From assembly GCF_001514065.1 (NCBI RefSeq), contig NZ_KQ948425.1:624519-688518 (forward strand): a DNA stretch of 64,000 nt, written 5' to 3'. The DNA comes from Streptomyces antibioticus. GTDB lineage: Bacteria; Actinomycetota; Actinomycetes; Streptomycetales; Streptomycetaceae. Below are positions 26,346 through 34,806 of the stretch, one piece after another. The position numbers and the translations under genes are program-made. The notes beneath the pieces are model-generated. The model had not been told where the DNA came from, did no database searches, and saw nothing but the letters and a program-made list of their open reading frames with translations. How positions within the stretch are numbered: the first letter of the stretch is position 1; each line of letters opens with the position of its first letter.

Positions 26346-27086
26346 ATGGCCCTTCGCTTCACTTCCGAACAGCGCCTCGACGACGGCGTCCGCGAACGCG
26401 GATTCACCCTCGGCGAGATCCCCGGCTTCCTCTGGACGCCCTCCTCCGCGGCCGCGCCGACGCCGCTCATCCTGCTCGGCCACCCTCCGATCGGACTGCA
26501 CAAGATGTACCCCCGGTTGGTGGCGCGAGCCCGGCACGCCGCCGCCGACGGCTTCGCCTCGGCCACCATCGAGCTGCCGGGGAACGGTGACCGGCCCCTG
26601 TGGCCCGCCCTCGAACAGGCCCGCGCCGAGCTGCGCCGGGCCATGCAGGCCGGCGAGCCGGTCGGCGAGGAGATCATCGATCCCCTCGTCCTCCCCCTCG
26701 TGGACAAGGCGGTCCCGGAGTGGCGGGCCGCCCTGGACGCCCTCCTGGCGCTGCCCGAGATCGGCGGCCCGGTCGGCTACTCGGGCGGGATCATCTCCAT
26801 CGGCGTCCGCCTCGCGGTCGTCGAGCCGCGCATCGTGGCCGCCGCCCTCTTCGCCGGGAGCTTCGTCCCCCGGGCGATCTTCGAGGAGGCCCGCCAGGTC
26901 ACCATTCCGCTGCACGTCCTGCTGCAGTGGGACGACGAAGGAAACGACCGGCAGGCCGCCCTGGACCTGTTCGACGCCTTCGCCTCCAAGGAGAAGTCCC
27001 TGCACGCCAACATGGGCGGACACACCGGCGTCCCGCAGTACGCGGCGGACGCCGCGGGCCAGTTCTTCACCCGGCACCTGAAGTGA
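26346..27086 (+). CDS. alpha/beta hydrolase, dienelactone-hydrolase-like
   Basis: A 246-residue cytoplasmic hydrolase without signal peptide. The core shows LILLGHPPIG (oxyanion region), the nucleophile elbow GYSGG near residue 141, a loading strand HVLLQWDDEGNDRQ carrying the likely Asp, and a late His in GGHTGVP. Substrate unknown; similar proteins are annotated as dienelactone hydrolases or FrsA-like esterases. GAAAGG precedes the ATG. Confidence 0.85.
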   Translation: MALRFTSEQRLDDGVRERGFTLGEIPGFLWTPSSAAAPTPLILLGHPPIGLHKMYPRLVARARHAAADGFASATIELPGNGDRPLWPALEQARAELRRAMQAGEPVGEEIIDPLVLPLVDKAVPEWRAALDALLALPEIGGPVGYSGGIISIGVRLAVVEPRIVAAALFAGSFVPRAIFEEARQVTIPLHVLLQWDDEGNDRQAALDLFDAFASKEKSLHANMGGHTGVPQYAADAAGQFFTRHLK

Positions 27087-27092
27087 GTCCGA

Positions 27093-27118
27093 GCCCGCCC
27101 CGAGCCATCGGGGCGGGC
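27093..27118. terminator. bidirectional terminator between convergent genes
   Basis: An 11-bp perfect stem (27093-27103 with 27108-27118) with a 4-base loop lies between the hydrolase stop and the stop of the minus-strand nuclease-like gene. Confidence 0.8.
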
Positions 27119-27130
27119 CCCCCGGGCGCC

Positions 27131-27967
27131 CTAGGTCAGATCCACGTCGGCCTGCAACAGGTCGTGGTCCGAGTACGCGGTGGGGTGCACCTGGTGACGG
27201 AGTGAGGCGATGCCGCGCAGGAAGACGTAGTCGAACTTGCTGTACCAGTCGGTGGTCGTGTCGCAGCTGCCGGAGGCCTGGGGACGGCACTGGGGGTCGG
27301 TGTCCGCGGCCAGGGTCCACATCGGGGCGAGTTCGGGGGTCTCCGGCGTGGCGTTGAAGTCGCCGATCACGATCGCGCGGTCGTACTCGGCGACCGCCGC
27401 CGCGAGCACACGCACCTGACCGACGCGCACCGATTCCTGCTGCCGCTGGGCGAGATGGGTGTTGAAGACCCGGACCCTCCGGCCGTCCACCGTGGTGGTG
27501 ACCGCCAGGTACCCGCGGTCCTCGGAGCCGCCGTCGGGATACTCCACCAGGACGCGGTCGGTCATCGGCGCCGCCGAGAGCAGCGCCTGACCGAAGCCCC
27601 CCGGACTCCACGGCGCTCCCCCGCAGCGGCCCCAGTTCTGCAGCACCGCCCCGTACTCGACGTGGTACACCAGCCCGTACAGGCTCTCCAGAAGGTCCCG
27701 GATCCGCTTCACGTCACCGGTGCACGCCTCCTGCAACCCGATCACCTGGGGCGCGTAGGTGGCGATCTCCGCCGCCCGGTCGACGTTGCTCTTCTCGCAG
27801 GGGTTGCAGAGGTTCCAGGTCATCACCCGGTTCGGCACCACCTCACCGGCGGCGCCGGCCGGCAGCGGCCTGCCGACGAGGGCGTCGCCCGGCGCGCTGG
27901 GGCCGAGGAGCAGCACGCAGACCACGATCATCGCGCTCGCACACAGCCGCGCGCCCCTTCCGAACAC
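27131..27967 (-). CDS. secreted endonuclease/exonuclease/phosphatase-family protein
   Basis: A 278-residue exported protein. A hydrophobic signal segment covers about residues 8-30. The EEP metal-dependent fold is intact: MTWNLCNPC, GLQEAC (metal-binding Glu), FNTHLAQRQ, IGDFNATP (Asp-Asn pair), and the terminal SDHDL His-Asp. Several cysteines suggest disulfides. It could be an extracellular nuclease or a sphingomyelinase-like phosphodiesterase. Confidence 0.87.
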   Translation of the reverse strand: MFGRGARLCASAMIVVCVLLLGPSAPGDALVGRPLPAGAAGEVVPNRVMTWNLCNPCEKSNVDRAAEIATYAPQVIGLQEACTGDVKRIRDLLESLYGLVYHVEYGAVLQNWGRCGGAPWSPGGFGQALLSAAPMTDRVLVEYPDGGSEDRGYLAVTTTVDGRRVRVFNTHLAQRQQESVRVGQVRVLAAAVAEYDRAIVIGDFNATPETPELAPMWTLAADTDPQCRPQASGSCDTTTDWYSKFDYVFLRGIASLRHQVHPTAYSDHDLLQADVDLT

Positions 27968-28037
27968 CGACGCCTCCCCGCACGAGCTCCGACCACTCCG
28001 TACCAGAGGCTATGCGACGCTCCTGTCGGCAACCTGT

Positions 28038-28073
28038 CGGTGAGGGCGGCCGGCGCTCAGCCCGCCCTCACCG
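28038..28073. terminator. terminator between two minus-strand genes
   Basis: A 12-bp stem (28038-28049 with 28062-28073) with a 12-base loop lies just after the stop of the glycerophosphotransferase-like gene as read on the minus strand. Confidence 0.65.
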
Positions 28074-28098
28074 GCTTGGGGAGGGCGGGCCGCAGGCG

Positions 28099-30123
28099 TC
28101 ATCCGACGAGGTCGGTCTGCTCCAGGAGCAGGCGGTCCTCGGCCAGTTCGGCCGCGCCCTTGTCGGCCAGGGCGTTGACGGCCGCGCTGAAGCGTTCCAT
28201 GGAGGTGGGGTGGTCCGGGCCCAGGACGTACTCCTTCAGGGTGCGGCGGTACGGTGCCATCGGATCGTTCGCCGGTGTGCGCACCGAGCCCAGGATCTCC
28301 GACAGGCGGGTGCAGTCACGGTCGAGGAGATAGGCGCCCCCGGCCGTGGTGTAGGCGGCGCGGAACTCCTCGTCGGGCAGGTCGTCGGCGTTGGTCAGGA
28401 CGTACGGCTTGAGGCTGGCGACGAAGTCGGCGACCACCGAAGAGACGTCGCTGACGAGGATGTCCGCCTGGTTGAAGCACTCGTACAGCGTGGGCAGTTG
28501 CTCCAGGATGACGTGGTGGCGGCTGGTGCCGTGGCTCTCCCAGAACAGGCGGTGCCATTCCGCGCGCAGGGTGTGCCACTCGGCCGCGTCGTCGTGCTCG
28601 GGCAGCCGCGCCTCGCGGGTCTGCTGGGCGTCGTCACCCTTGTGCCGTCCGGCCAACTCGTCGAGCCGGGACCGGATCTCCGTCAGCCGGGGGCGGACGG
28701 CGGCGAGGTCGGACTGCTCCCGGGCGTCCGGGCGGCGTTCGTTGTCGGCGCGCAGCAGCTCACGGATGGTGCGGTCGGCTTCCGCCGCCTCGGCCGAGCG
28801 CTTGCCGGTGAGCGGGTGCGGCTTGTAGATGATCCGTACGTCCTCGGCCAGGAGCTTCTCGATCAGCCGCGTGCCCATCGGGATGAGGGACGTGTGGCAG
28901 TCGTCGTCGCTCCACCCCTCCCAGGTGGGGGCGTACATGACGACCGGACGCGGGCCGGGGAGACGGTCGGCGTGCAGCTGGATCGGCGCGAGCTGCGGTC
29001 GGCCCACCTCGACGATGGCCGCGTCACTGATGGCGTGCCGCACCCGGCGGTAGCGGTCGCGCCCGGCCCGCCCGGCCACCCAGATCTCGTCGTAGACCTT
29101 GCTGACCCGGTTGCTGCTGGCCAGCTTGTCGCTGTCGCCGTGCCCGATGAAGACGTGCTTGGCCTCCGCGATACGCAGCATGTGCACGTTCTTGCCGGCG
29201 TTGCCCGGGTAGAGGACGACCCGTACGCCGGACAGGTCCAGCTCCGCCAGGTCGTCGGCCTTGGGTACGCACAGGACGGGCAGCCGGGTGCGGCTGAGAT
29301 GGCGGAACGAGGCCCGTTCACGAAGGATGATCAGCGGACGCCGCTCCAGCCGCTCCAGCGTCTCGATCCACATGTTCACCTGGTACATGAAGTCCCGCGA
29401 CACGGCCGCGAAGCTGAAGTAGAGCGCCACCTCGGGCCCGTACGCGGCCAGTTGACGGTTGACCTCGGCGAACACGTCCTCCCGCGCGGGCATGTGGCGT
29501 GCCTTCAGGTACTGCACCGCCAGTGCGAGCACCGCCACGGCGGTGATGCCGACGGTCAGCGCGAAGCCGGCGTACGCCCACTCCCAGGTCCCGGTGGCCA
29601 GCGCCACCAGGAAGCCCGAGTGGGCCAGGAGGTCGAGGTGCAGGAGCTTGCGCAGAAAACGCCGGAACAGCAGCGCCGGCGGCTGCTGCGGGAGAGGCAG
29701 CGCGCTCATGTCCAGGTTGCGCACCACCAGCGGCAGCACCCGGCGGCGCCGTACCGCGTGATGCAGCGCGGTGTACAGCATCACCAGCGCGAAGTGGACG
29801 CTGAACACGGCGAGCGCGGCGACCAGCAGCGCATCGGACGCGCCCATCCGTTCGGCCAGGGCCAGCAGCATCACCGTCCGGACGGCGAACCGCAGCGTGC
29901 GGTCCAGCTGAAGCGTCGCCAGCCGGCGCACGAACCCCGGCGAGCGGACGTGCAGCGCCTCGTCCGCGACATAACTCACCGCGGACGCCACCGCGAAGCC
30001 CCCCAGCCACGGCAGCAGAGCGAACACGGGCAGCGCCACGAAACCCGCCGCCAGCAGCAGAACCAGAAACAGGTCAGTCGTCCCGCGCACTCTCAGAGCA
30101 CCGCACAACTGACGCACCATCAT
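28099..30123 (-). CDS. membrane protein with CDP-glycerol glycerophosphotransferase-like domain
   Basis: A 674-residue protein. Residues 1-230 hold four to six hydrophobic segments, and the C-terminal about 400 residues resemble the TagF/TagB glycerophosphotransferase family that builds teichoic acid backbones (IGHGDSDKLAS, DEIWVAGRAGRDRY, MYAPTWEGW, IYKPHP, DILVSDVSSVVADF). It probably acts at the inner face of the membrane on a cell-wall polymer. ATG at 30123 is preferred because GGGGGGAA lies about 8 bases upstream; a GTG at 30141 lacks a binding site. It has no other teichoic acid gene beside it. Confidence 0.88.
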   Translation of the reverse strand: MMVRQLCGALRVRGTTDLFLVLLLAAGFVALPVFALLPWLGGFAVASAVSYVADEALHVRSPGFVRRLATLQLDRTLRFAVRTVMLLALAERMGASDALLVAALAVFSVHFALVMLYTALHHAVRRRRVLPLVVRNLDMSALPLPQQPPALLFRRFLRKLLHLDLLAHSGFLVALATGTWEWAYAGFALTVGITAVAVLALAVQYLKARHMPAREDVFAEVNRQLAAYGPEVALYFSFAAVSRDFMYQVNMWIETLERLERRPLIILRERASFRHLSRTRLPVLCVPKADDLAELDLSGVRVVLYPGNAGKNVHMLRIAEAKHVFIGHGDSDKLASSNRVSKVYDEIWVAGRAGRDRYRRVRHAISDAAIVEVGRPQLAPIQLHADRLPGPRPVVMYAPTWEGWSDDDCHTSLIPMGTRLIEKLLAEDVRIIYKPHPLTGKRSAEAAEADRTIRELLRADNERRPDAREQSDLAAVRPRLTEIRSRLDELAGRHKGDDAQQTREARLPEHDDAAEWHTLRAEWHRLFWESHGTSRHHVILEQLPTLYECFNQADILVSDVSSVVADFVASLKPYVLTNADDLPDEEFRAAYTTAGGAYLLDRDCTRLSEILGSVRTPANDPMAPYRRTLKEYVLGPDHPTSMERFSAAVNALADKGAAELAEDRLLLEQTDLVG

Positions 30124-30217
30124 CGACAAGGTTCCCCCCACGGAACTTGTGCACGGCTGTAACGCCGTTGGTCACCAGTTCGACCCGGAAGGGACTCGCA
30201 TGGTTGTGCACCCCGAG

Positions 30218-30240
30218 ATCACAAAATGTTCAACTGTGAT
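30218..30240 (-). promoter_or_regulatory. ATCACA/TGTGAT inverted repeat upstream of the teichoic-type gene
   Basis: ATCACA (30218-30223) and TGTGAT (30235-30240) face each other across 11 AT-rich bases, about 100 bases before the 30123 start. It is a candidate operator or the terminator of the upstream NlpC gene. The half-sites are inverted relative to a Crp site, so Crp is not proposed. Confidence 0.4.
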
Positions 30241-30285
30241 TCATGAGAGGTTTGAGAAGCCGTGACACATGACGGGCGGGATGCG

Positions 30286-32040
30286 TCAGGCCGGACGGAT
30301 CGCCCCCTTGATCGCCGACTGACCGGCGAAGAACACGGACTCCTCGCGGACGGCCGCTCCCGGACCCGGGGCGTGGATCATCATGCCGTTGCCGGTCCAG
30401 ATGCCTACGTGGCCGAGGTCGTCGTGGAAGAAGACCAGGTCCCCCGCCTCCACTTCGGCGAGGGCGACCGGTGTCCCGACCCCGGCCTGTTCCTGAGCGG
30501 TTCGCGGGAGCGTCACCCCGGCCACCTTCCAGGCGGCCTGGGAGAGGCCGGGCGCGTCGAAGGACCCCGGCCCGGCCGCTCCCCACACGCACGGGCGGCC
30601 GATCTGGGCACGGGCGAAGGCGATCACGCGGTCGGCCTTGGTGGTGTGGCCCGCACCGGCCGTGCCGGTGAACGCGGGCGCGGTGACCGGCGGTTGGGGG
30701 GCCGCCGGTTGGGTGACCGGCATTTGGGTGACCGGCGGTTGCGTGACCGGCGGTTCGACGACCAGGGGTTCGGGGACGGGCGGCGCGGCGACCGGCGGCG
30801 CGGCGACTGCCGGCGCGGGGGCTGACGGCAGTCCGGCGCCATAGGTCGCCGTGGTCGTGTCGGTCGGCCAGTCGGTGGCGTAGGAAGCGGCCGGATCGGT
30901 GGGCACACCGGTGAGATACGGGGCGATCGGGCCGGTCGCCGGTGCGGCGCCGTAGGGCATGGCCACGCTCACGGGGAGACCCGCGTCGTACGAACCGGCG
31001 AGGGGATCCTGAGCGGTCGGCAGTGTCGTCGCGGCGGGCTCCGGGGCGGGGAACGCGGTGGGCTCGGGCAGCGGCCACTGTGTCCCATTGTCGCCGAGGA
31101 CCGGCAGCGGGCCCGTGCGCCAGACCGCCTCCTCCGACCGGGTCCCGAAGGCCTCGACGGCCTCGACCGGCGGGAAGGGCGCGGCGGGCCCGGCGGCCAA
31201 CTCGGGAGCCGGCCCGGCGTTCCACTCCGTGACGGCCCCAAGGGCCGACTCGGGGGCGCCCCCAACGTTCCACTCGGGACCAGGCCCGGCGTTCCACGGC
31301 GACACGGGGGCCTCGGTCAGCTCCGGGGCAAGCACCGCGGTCGGCTCCGGGACGGGCCACGCGGTGGGCTCCGGGGCGGGCCCGGTCGCCGGCTCCGGGA
31401 CGGGCCACGCGATGGGCTCCGGGGCGGGTCCGGTCGCCGGCTCCGCGACGGGCCACGCGGTGCGCTCCCGGACAGGCCCGGCCGCCGACTCCGGGACGGG
31501 CCACGCGGTGCGCTCCGGGGCAGGCCCGGCCGTCAGCTCCGGGGCAGGTCCGGCGGGCAACTCCGCCACAGGCCTGGCGAGTTGCGCCGGAGACGAAGAC
31601 GGCAGGGCGGCCCGCGCCGAAGACGCTCCGGCGGCACCCTTGGGCGCCTCAAGGGCGAGAGGCGCGGCAGGGCGCTCCACGGGGCGGGTGGGCTGCGGCG
31701 CGCGGGCGGGGCGGCTCGGGCGGTCGGGGCGGTCAGGCCCGCGCCCCTCCGGCTGGGTCGCCGGCACGGTCGGCCCCAGTTTGGCCCGGGCCACGTCGAA
31801 CCACTGGCGGGTCAGATCCCGCAGCGCGGGTTCCGCCGGCCCCTGGGAGCGCCCCCGGCCGGCCTCGCCCCGTTGCCGCGGAATCGCCGCCGCGCGGGTC
31901 GCGTTGAAGGTGCCCGTGTCGCTCTCGGCCCTGTCGTAAAGGCTGTTGATCCGCCGGCGGACCTCGTCACGGCTCGGCGCCTCGCCCCCGTCTGTCGACG
32001 CGCCACCTGAGGACTGCGAGAGCAGGGGTTCCGGCGACAT
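30286..32040 (-). CDS. NlpC/P60-domain protein lacking the catalytic Cys, with long repetitive linker
   Basis: A 584-residue protein. The N-terminal about 110 residues are charged and coiled-coil-like (RRRINSLYDRAESDTGTFN). A long Pro/Ala/Glu/Trp-rich linker (about 110-450) includes four 16-residue tandem repeats, and the last about 110 residues form an NlpC/P60 domain. The domain keeps the VWGAAGPGSFD lead and the LGHVGIW histidine, but the nucleophile Cys is Ala496 (DAPGL instead of DCSGL). No signal peptide is seen. It should fold but not cleave peptidoglycan; binding or regulation is inferred. The start has AAGGAG 9 bases upstream. Confidence 0.88.
   Translation of the reverse strand: MSPEPLLSQSSGGASTDGGEAPSRDEVRRRINSLYDRAESDTGTFNATRAAAIPRQRGEAGRGRSQGPAEPALRDLTRQWFDVARAKLGPTVPATQPEGRGPDRPDRPSRPARAPQPTRPVERPAAPLALEAPKGAAGASSARAALPSSSPAQLARPVAELPAGPAPELTAGPAPERTAWPVPESAAGPVRERTAWPVAEPATGPAPEPIAWPVPEPATGPAPEPTAWPVPEPTAVLAPELTEAPVSPWNAGPGPEWNVGGAPESALGAVTEWNAGPAPELAAGPAAPFPPVEAVEAFGTRSEEAVWRTGPLPVLGDNGTQWPLPEPTAFPAPEPAATTLPTAQDPLAGSYDAGLPVSVAMPYGAAPATGPIAPYLTGVPTDPAASYATDWPTDTTTATYGAGLPSAPAPAVAAPPVAAPPVPEPLVVEPPVTQPPVTQMPVTQPAAPQPPVTAPAFTGTAGAGHTTKADRVIAFARAQIGRPCVWGAAGPGSFDAPGLSQAAWKVAGVTLPRTAQEQAGVGTPVALAEVEAGDLVFFHDDLGHVGIWTGNGMMIHAPGPGAAVREESVFFAGQSAIKGAIRPA
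31342..31533 (-). repeat. four 48-bp tandem repeats in the NlpC/P60 gene
   Basis: Units begin at 31342, 31390, 31438 and 31486, each 48 bases and nearly identical, encoding a 16-residue unit built around TAWPVPEPATGP. More degenerate copies flank it. Length is a multiple of three, so copy-number change would keep the frame. Confidence 0.85.
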
Positions 32041-32112
32041 GGGACGGGCTCCTTCCGTACGAGAGCGCACGAGACGGCCTGCCTGGCGGAGGAAGTCGTG
32101 CGGACAGCGACC

Positions 32113-32142
32113 AACCTAACCAACTTGTGATTCTTTAGTGAA
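32113..32142 (-). promoter_or_regulatory. possible promoter for the NlpC/P60 gene
   Basis: On the minus strand TTCACT (32137-32142) and TAGGTT (32113-32118) are 18 bases apart in an AT-rich island, about 75 bases before the 32040 start. Confidence 0.35.
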
Positions 32143-32152
32143 GGTTGAAGGG

Positions 32153-33496
32153 TTAAATGCCCGATACGCTTCTGTGACCTTCGTCCCTTCTCAACGAGAC
32201 GCCGGTCCCGGTGGGCGGGGTCAAGCGCACGACCGCTCCCGTACGGAAGTAGCCGTCGGCGGTGAAGGACTGCGCATCGAGGCCGGGCGACCGATAGTAG
32301 CCGCGCACCGTGTGCGGGCCACGGACCAGGAGTTCACCGGGCTCGCCCTCGGGTACGTCCTTGCCCTCGGCGTCGACGATCCGGAGCTCGTCGTCGGGCG
32401 AGAGCGGGCGGCCGTGCGGCTCGGACGCCGGAGTGAGAATGAGCAGCCCCTCCGGCATGGCGTGAACGCGCTGCACGCGGCAGGCCGACGCACCGCCCAG
32501 CTCCTCCGCGGCGGCCCCCTCCGCGGACGCGCCGCCCAGCTGGAGGAGGCGCAGGCTGCCCAAGTCGGCGTCACTTGCGAAGAGTTCACGGAGCCAGTGC
32601 CGGGCGACGGCAGGCATGAGCGACGCGTGCGTGACCCGCTCCCGTTCGATGAGCGCGAAGCACTCCGCCGGTGTCCCGGTCTCCGCCTGGACGACGGTTC
32701 CGCCGGCCATGAGGGTGCCGATGATGCCGGGGCAGCCGAGCGTGAGCGTGAACTCGGCTGACGGCGCCGCCAGATACACGTCGCCCTCGGCGAGCGCTGC
32801 CGACTCGGCGGCCACCCGCGCCTGACAGGCATAGTCGTCGTGGGTGCGAGGGACGAGTCGGGGCGTGTCGCTGGTGTCGGCGGCGAGCAGGAAGAACGCC
32901 ACCTCGCCGGCGCTCCGCACGAGGGGACGGTCGGGCGGGGCGTCGACGGAGTCCAGCGGGAAGTAGTGGCAGCCTGATGAATCGGTCGCCATGCCGCCGT
33001 AAGGGGAGGCGGCGCCGGGTGGCTCGTAGGTGAACACCCGCCGCAGGAAGGGCCATCGGGCGGCGATGTCCGCGGCCATGCCCCGATGGTCGAAGCCGTC
33101 GCGCACCGACGGACCGACATAGCCGGCGGCCTCGGTGACCCGGGCGGCGTGGGACACCTCGGGCTCGCGGTGCGTGACGGGGCAGAACACGGGGATCGTG
33201 CCGGCGCGCATCAGTGCGAACGCCGAGACGACGAGCTCGGGGACGTTCGGCAACTGCACGACGACCCGTTGGCCGGGCCGCAGGCCGCGCAGCCGGAAGC
33301 CGGCGGCCATGCGCTCGACCCGCCGGTTCAGCTGCGCGTAGGTGAGGCGGGTGTTGCCCTGCACGAGCGCGGTCCGCGGCCCGTACTGCAGGGCGCAGCC
33401 GCGCAACAGGGCGTCCAGCGTGTGGCCACGCCAGTGTCCGGCCGCCCGATAGCGCTCGGCGAAGATTTCGGGCCAGGGTGTGCAGCCGTCGAGCAT
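32153..33496 (-). CDS. truncated, motif-degenerate aryl-AMP ligase (DhbE/EntE-like)
   Basis: A 447-residue member of the stand-alone 2,3-dihydroxybenzoate-AMP ligase group by overall sequence (FAERYRAAGHWRG, VVVQLPNVPELV, RTHDDY). Key motifs are destroyed: the phosphate loop, normally SGGTTG, reads AADTSD; the usual GMAEG reads AMPEG; and YRTGD is FRTGA. The whole C-terminal lysine domain (about 100 residues) is missing, with the frame ending shortly after the hinge. The start at 33496 has AAGGA upstream. There are no siderophore genes next to it. It is a pseudoenzyme or a decaying gene. Confidence 0.82.
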   Translation of the reverse strand: MLDGCTPWPEIFAERYRAAGHWRGHTLDALLRGCALQYGPRTALVQGNTRLTYAQLNRRVERMAAGFRLRGLRPGQRVVVQLPNVPELVVSAFALMRAGTIPVFCPVTHREPEVSHAARVTEAAGYVGPSVRDGFDHRGMAADIAARWPFLRRVFTYEPPGAASPYGGMATDSSGCHYFPLDSVDAPPDRPLVRSAGEVAFFLLAADTSDTPRLVPRTHDDYACQARVAAESAALAEGDVYLAAPSAEFTLTLGCPGIIGTLMAGGTVVQAETGTPAECFALIERERVTHASLMPAVARHWLRELFASDADLGSLRLLQLGGASAEGAAAEELGGASACRVQRVHAMPEGLLILTPASEPHGRPLSPDDELRIVDAEGKDVPEGEPGELLVRGPHTVRGYYRSPGLDAQSFTADGYFRTGAVVRLTPPTGTGVSLRRDEGHRSVSGI

Positions 33497-33618
33497 GGCG
33501 GTCCTTCGCTGTCTCGGGTGCCGGTCGCCGCAGTCTCCCCGCCCCGCGCCGGACCCCCGTACTGGCAGAACCCACGAAGATCCGTACAGCGCCCCGGCCT
33601 CCCCTACGAACAGGAGGT

Positions 33619-34719
33619 TCACCAGCTGATTCCGGCCGCCACCGGCAGATGGTCACTGCCCGTGGCGGGCAGCACCCACGAGCTGTCGGCCGCCACGCCC
33701 CTGACCATGATCTGGTCGATCCGGGCCACCGGGAACGACGCCGGCCAGGTGAAGCCGAAGCCGTCCCCGGCCGTCTCCTGGACCGAGCGGAGCCGCGAAG
33801 TGATGGTGTCGAGGGCGCGGTCGTCCGTGGTGCCGTTGAGGTCGCCGAGGAGGACCAGGCGCTCGCTGCGGTCGGCGGCGAGGGCGTCGCCGAGCGCCTG
33901 CGCGCCTCTGTCCCGTGACTCGGTCCAGAAGCCGCCCCTGGGCATCACGCGTACGGAGCCGAGGTGGGCGACGTACACCGTCAGCGGGCCGTGGCCGGTG
34001 GCGACGGTGGTGCGCAGGGCGCGTTGGTAGCCCATCTTCTCGTCCGCCGACTTGGTGTCGCCCAGCGGTCCGGCGTCCTGCTTGATGTCGACCGGCCGGG
34101 TGTCCGACAGCGGCAGCCTGCTCCACAGCCCGACGGTGCCCAGCACGGCGTGGTAGGGGTAGGTCTTCGCCAGTTCCTTCTCGTACGTCCCCTTGGCCTG
34201 CTCGGCCAGCTCCTCCAGGGCCAGCACGTCCGCCCCGGACGCGGCGAGGCCCCGGGCGGTGCCCGCCGGGTCGGGATTGGCGGCGCCGACGTTGTGACTG
34301 ACGAGGGTGAGATCGCCGCCGCCGTGGGACTTGTCGGTGAGCAGTCCGCCGAAGAGGCTCAGCCACACCGTCGTCGGCAGCAGCAGCGCCACGGCGGCCG
34401 CGGCGGAGCGGCGCCACAGTGCCGCGGCGAGCAGCAGCGGGACGAACAGCCCGAGCCATGGAAGGAAGGTCTCCACCAGGCTGCCGAGGCCCCCGCGGTC
34501 CGTGATCGACGTGTGCAGCAGCATGACCAGGCCCAGCAGCAGCGCCAGCGCCGCGACGACGGGCCCGCGCTTCCAGGGTCCCGGCCGCAGCCCAGCGCGG
34601 ATCGCCCGGCGGATGCCCGCCCGCCAGGTGGACGGGTCGGGGTCCGGCCGCAGGTCGTCCTCCTGGGGCCGTTCCGGGGCGTCGACCTGCACCGATGTCC
34701 GTGGCGGGGTTCGAGTCAT
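33619..34719 (-). CDS. membrane-anchored endonuclease/exonuclease/phosphatase-family protein
   Basis: A 366-residue protein. A cytoplasmic N-terminus (1-55) is followed by three hydrophobic segments (about 56-125) and an EEP catalytic domain outside the membrane: LVSHNVGAAN, ALEEL (metal Glu), YVAHLGS, LLGDLNGT (Asp-Asn) and TGSDHLPV at the end. It resembles the Streptomyces EEP proteins often found near VanRS-like systems, though no function is fixed. It is divergent from the response regulator gene, with 87 bases between the starts, so the two may be co-regulated. Confidence 0.87.
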   Translation of the reverse strand: MTRTPPRTSVQVDAPERPQEDDLRPDPDPSTWRAGIRRAIRAGLRPGPWKRGPVVAALALLLGLVMLLHTSITDRGGLGSLVETFLPWLGLFVPLLLAAALWRRSAAAAVALLLPTTVWLSLFGGLLTDKSHGGGDLTLVSHNVGAANPDPAGTARGLAASGADVLALEELAEQAKGTYEKELAKTYPYHAVLGTVGLWSRLPLSDTRPVDIKQDAGPLGDTKSADEKMGYQRALRTTVATGHGPLTVYVAHLGSVRVMPRGGFWTESRDRGAQALGDALAADRSERLVLLGDLNGTTDDRALDTITSRLRSVQETAGDGFGFTWPASFPVARIDQIMVRGVAADSSWVLPATGSDHLPVAAGISW

Positions 34720-34765
34720 GCGGCCAGTCAAGGCAGTGCGGTGTTGCCGGGCCGTATGCGGTTTT

Positions 34766-34783
34766 CGATATGCCGACGATATG
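34766..34783 (+). promoter_or_regulatory. tandem CGATATG sites upstream of the response regulator
   Basis: CGATATG at 34766-34772 and 34777-34783 have an 11-base period, one helical turn, as expected for tandem OmpR-type binding. A -10-like TAGCCT at 34794-34799 and the ATG at 34807 follow, suggesting an autoregulated, possibly leaderless promoter. Confidence 0.55.
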
Positions 34784-34806
34784 TGGGGGCTCGTAGCCTT
34801 GAGTCC

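Noticed and set aside
28012..30162. Plus-strand frame of 716 codons opposite the teichoic-type gene
   Set aside because: Gln/Arg/His-rich shadow; the minus strand carries the membrane segments and family motifs.
30218..30240. Crp-like operator
   Set aside because: The half-sites are ATCACA then TGTGAT, the reverse orientation of a Crp site (TGTGA-N6-TCACA), and the spacer is 11 rather than 6.
31342..31533. CRISPR-like or mobile repeat array
   Set aside because: The 48-bp units are contiguous, in frame and encode a regular peptide repeat; there are no unique spacers and no cas genes.
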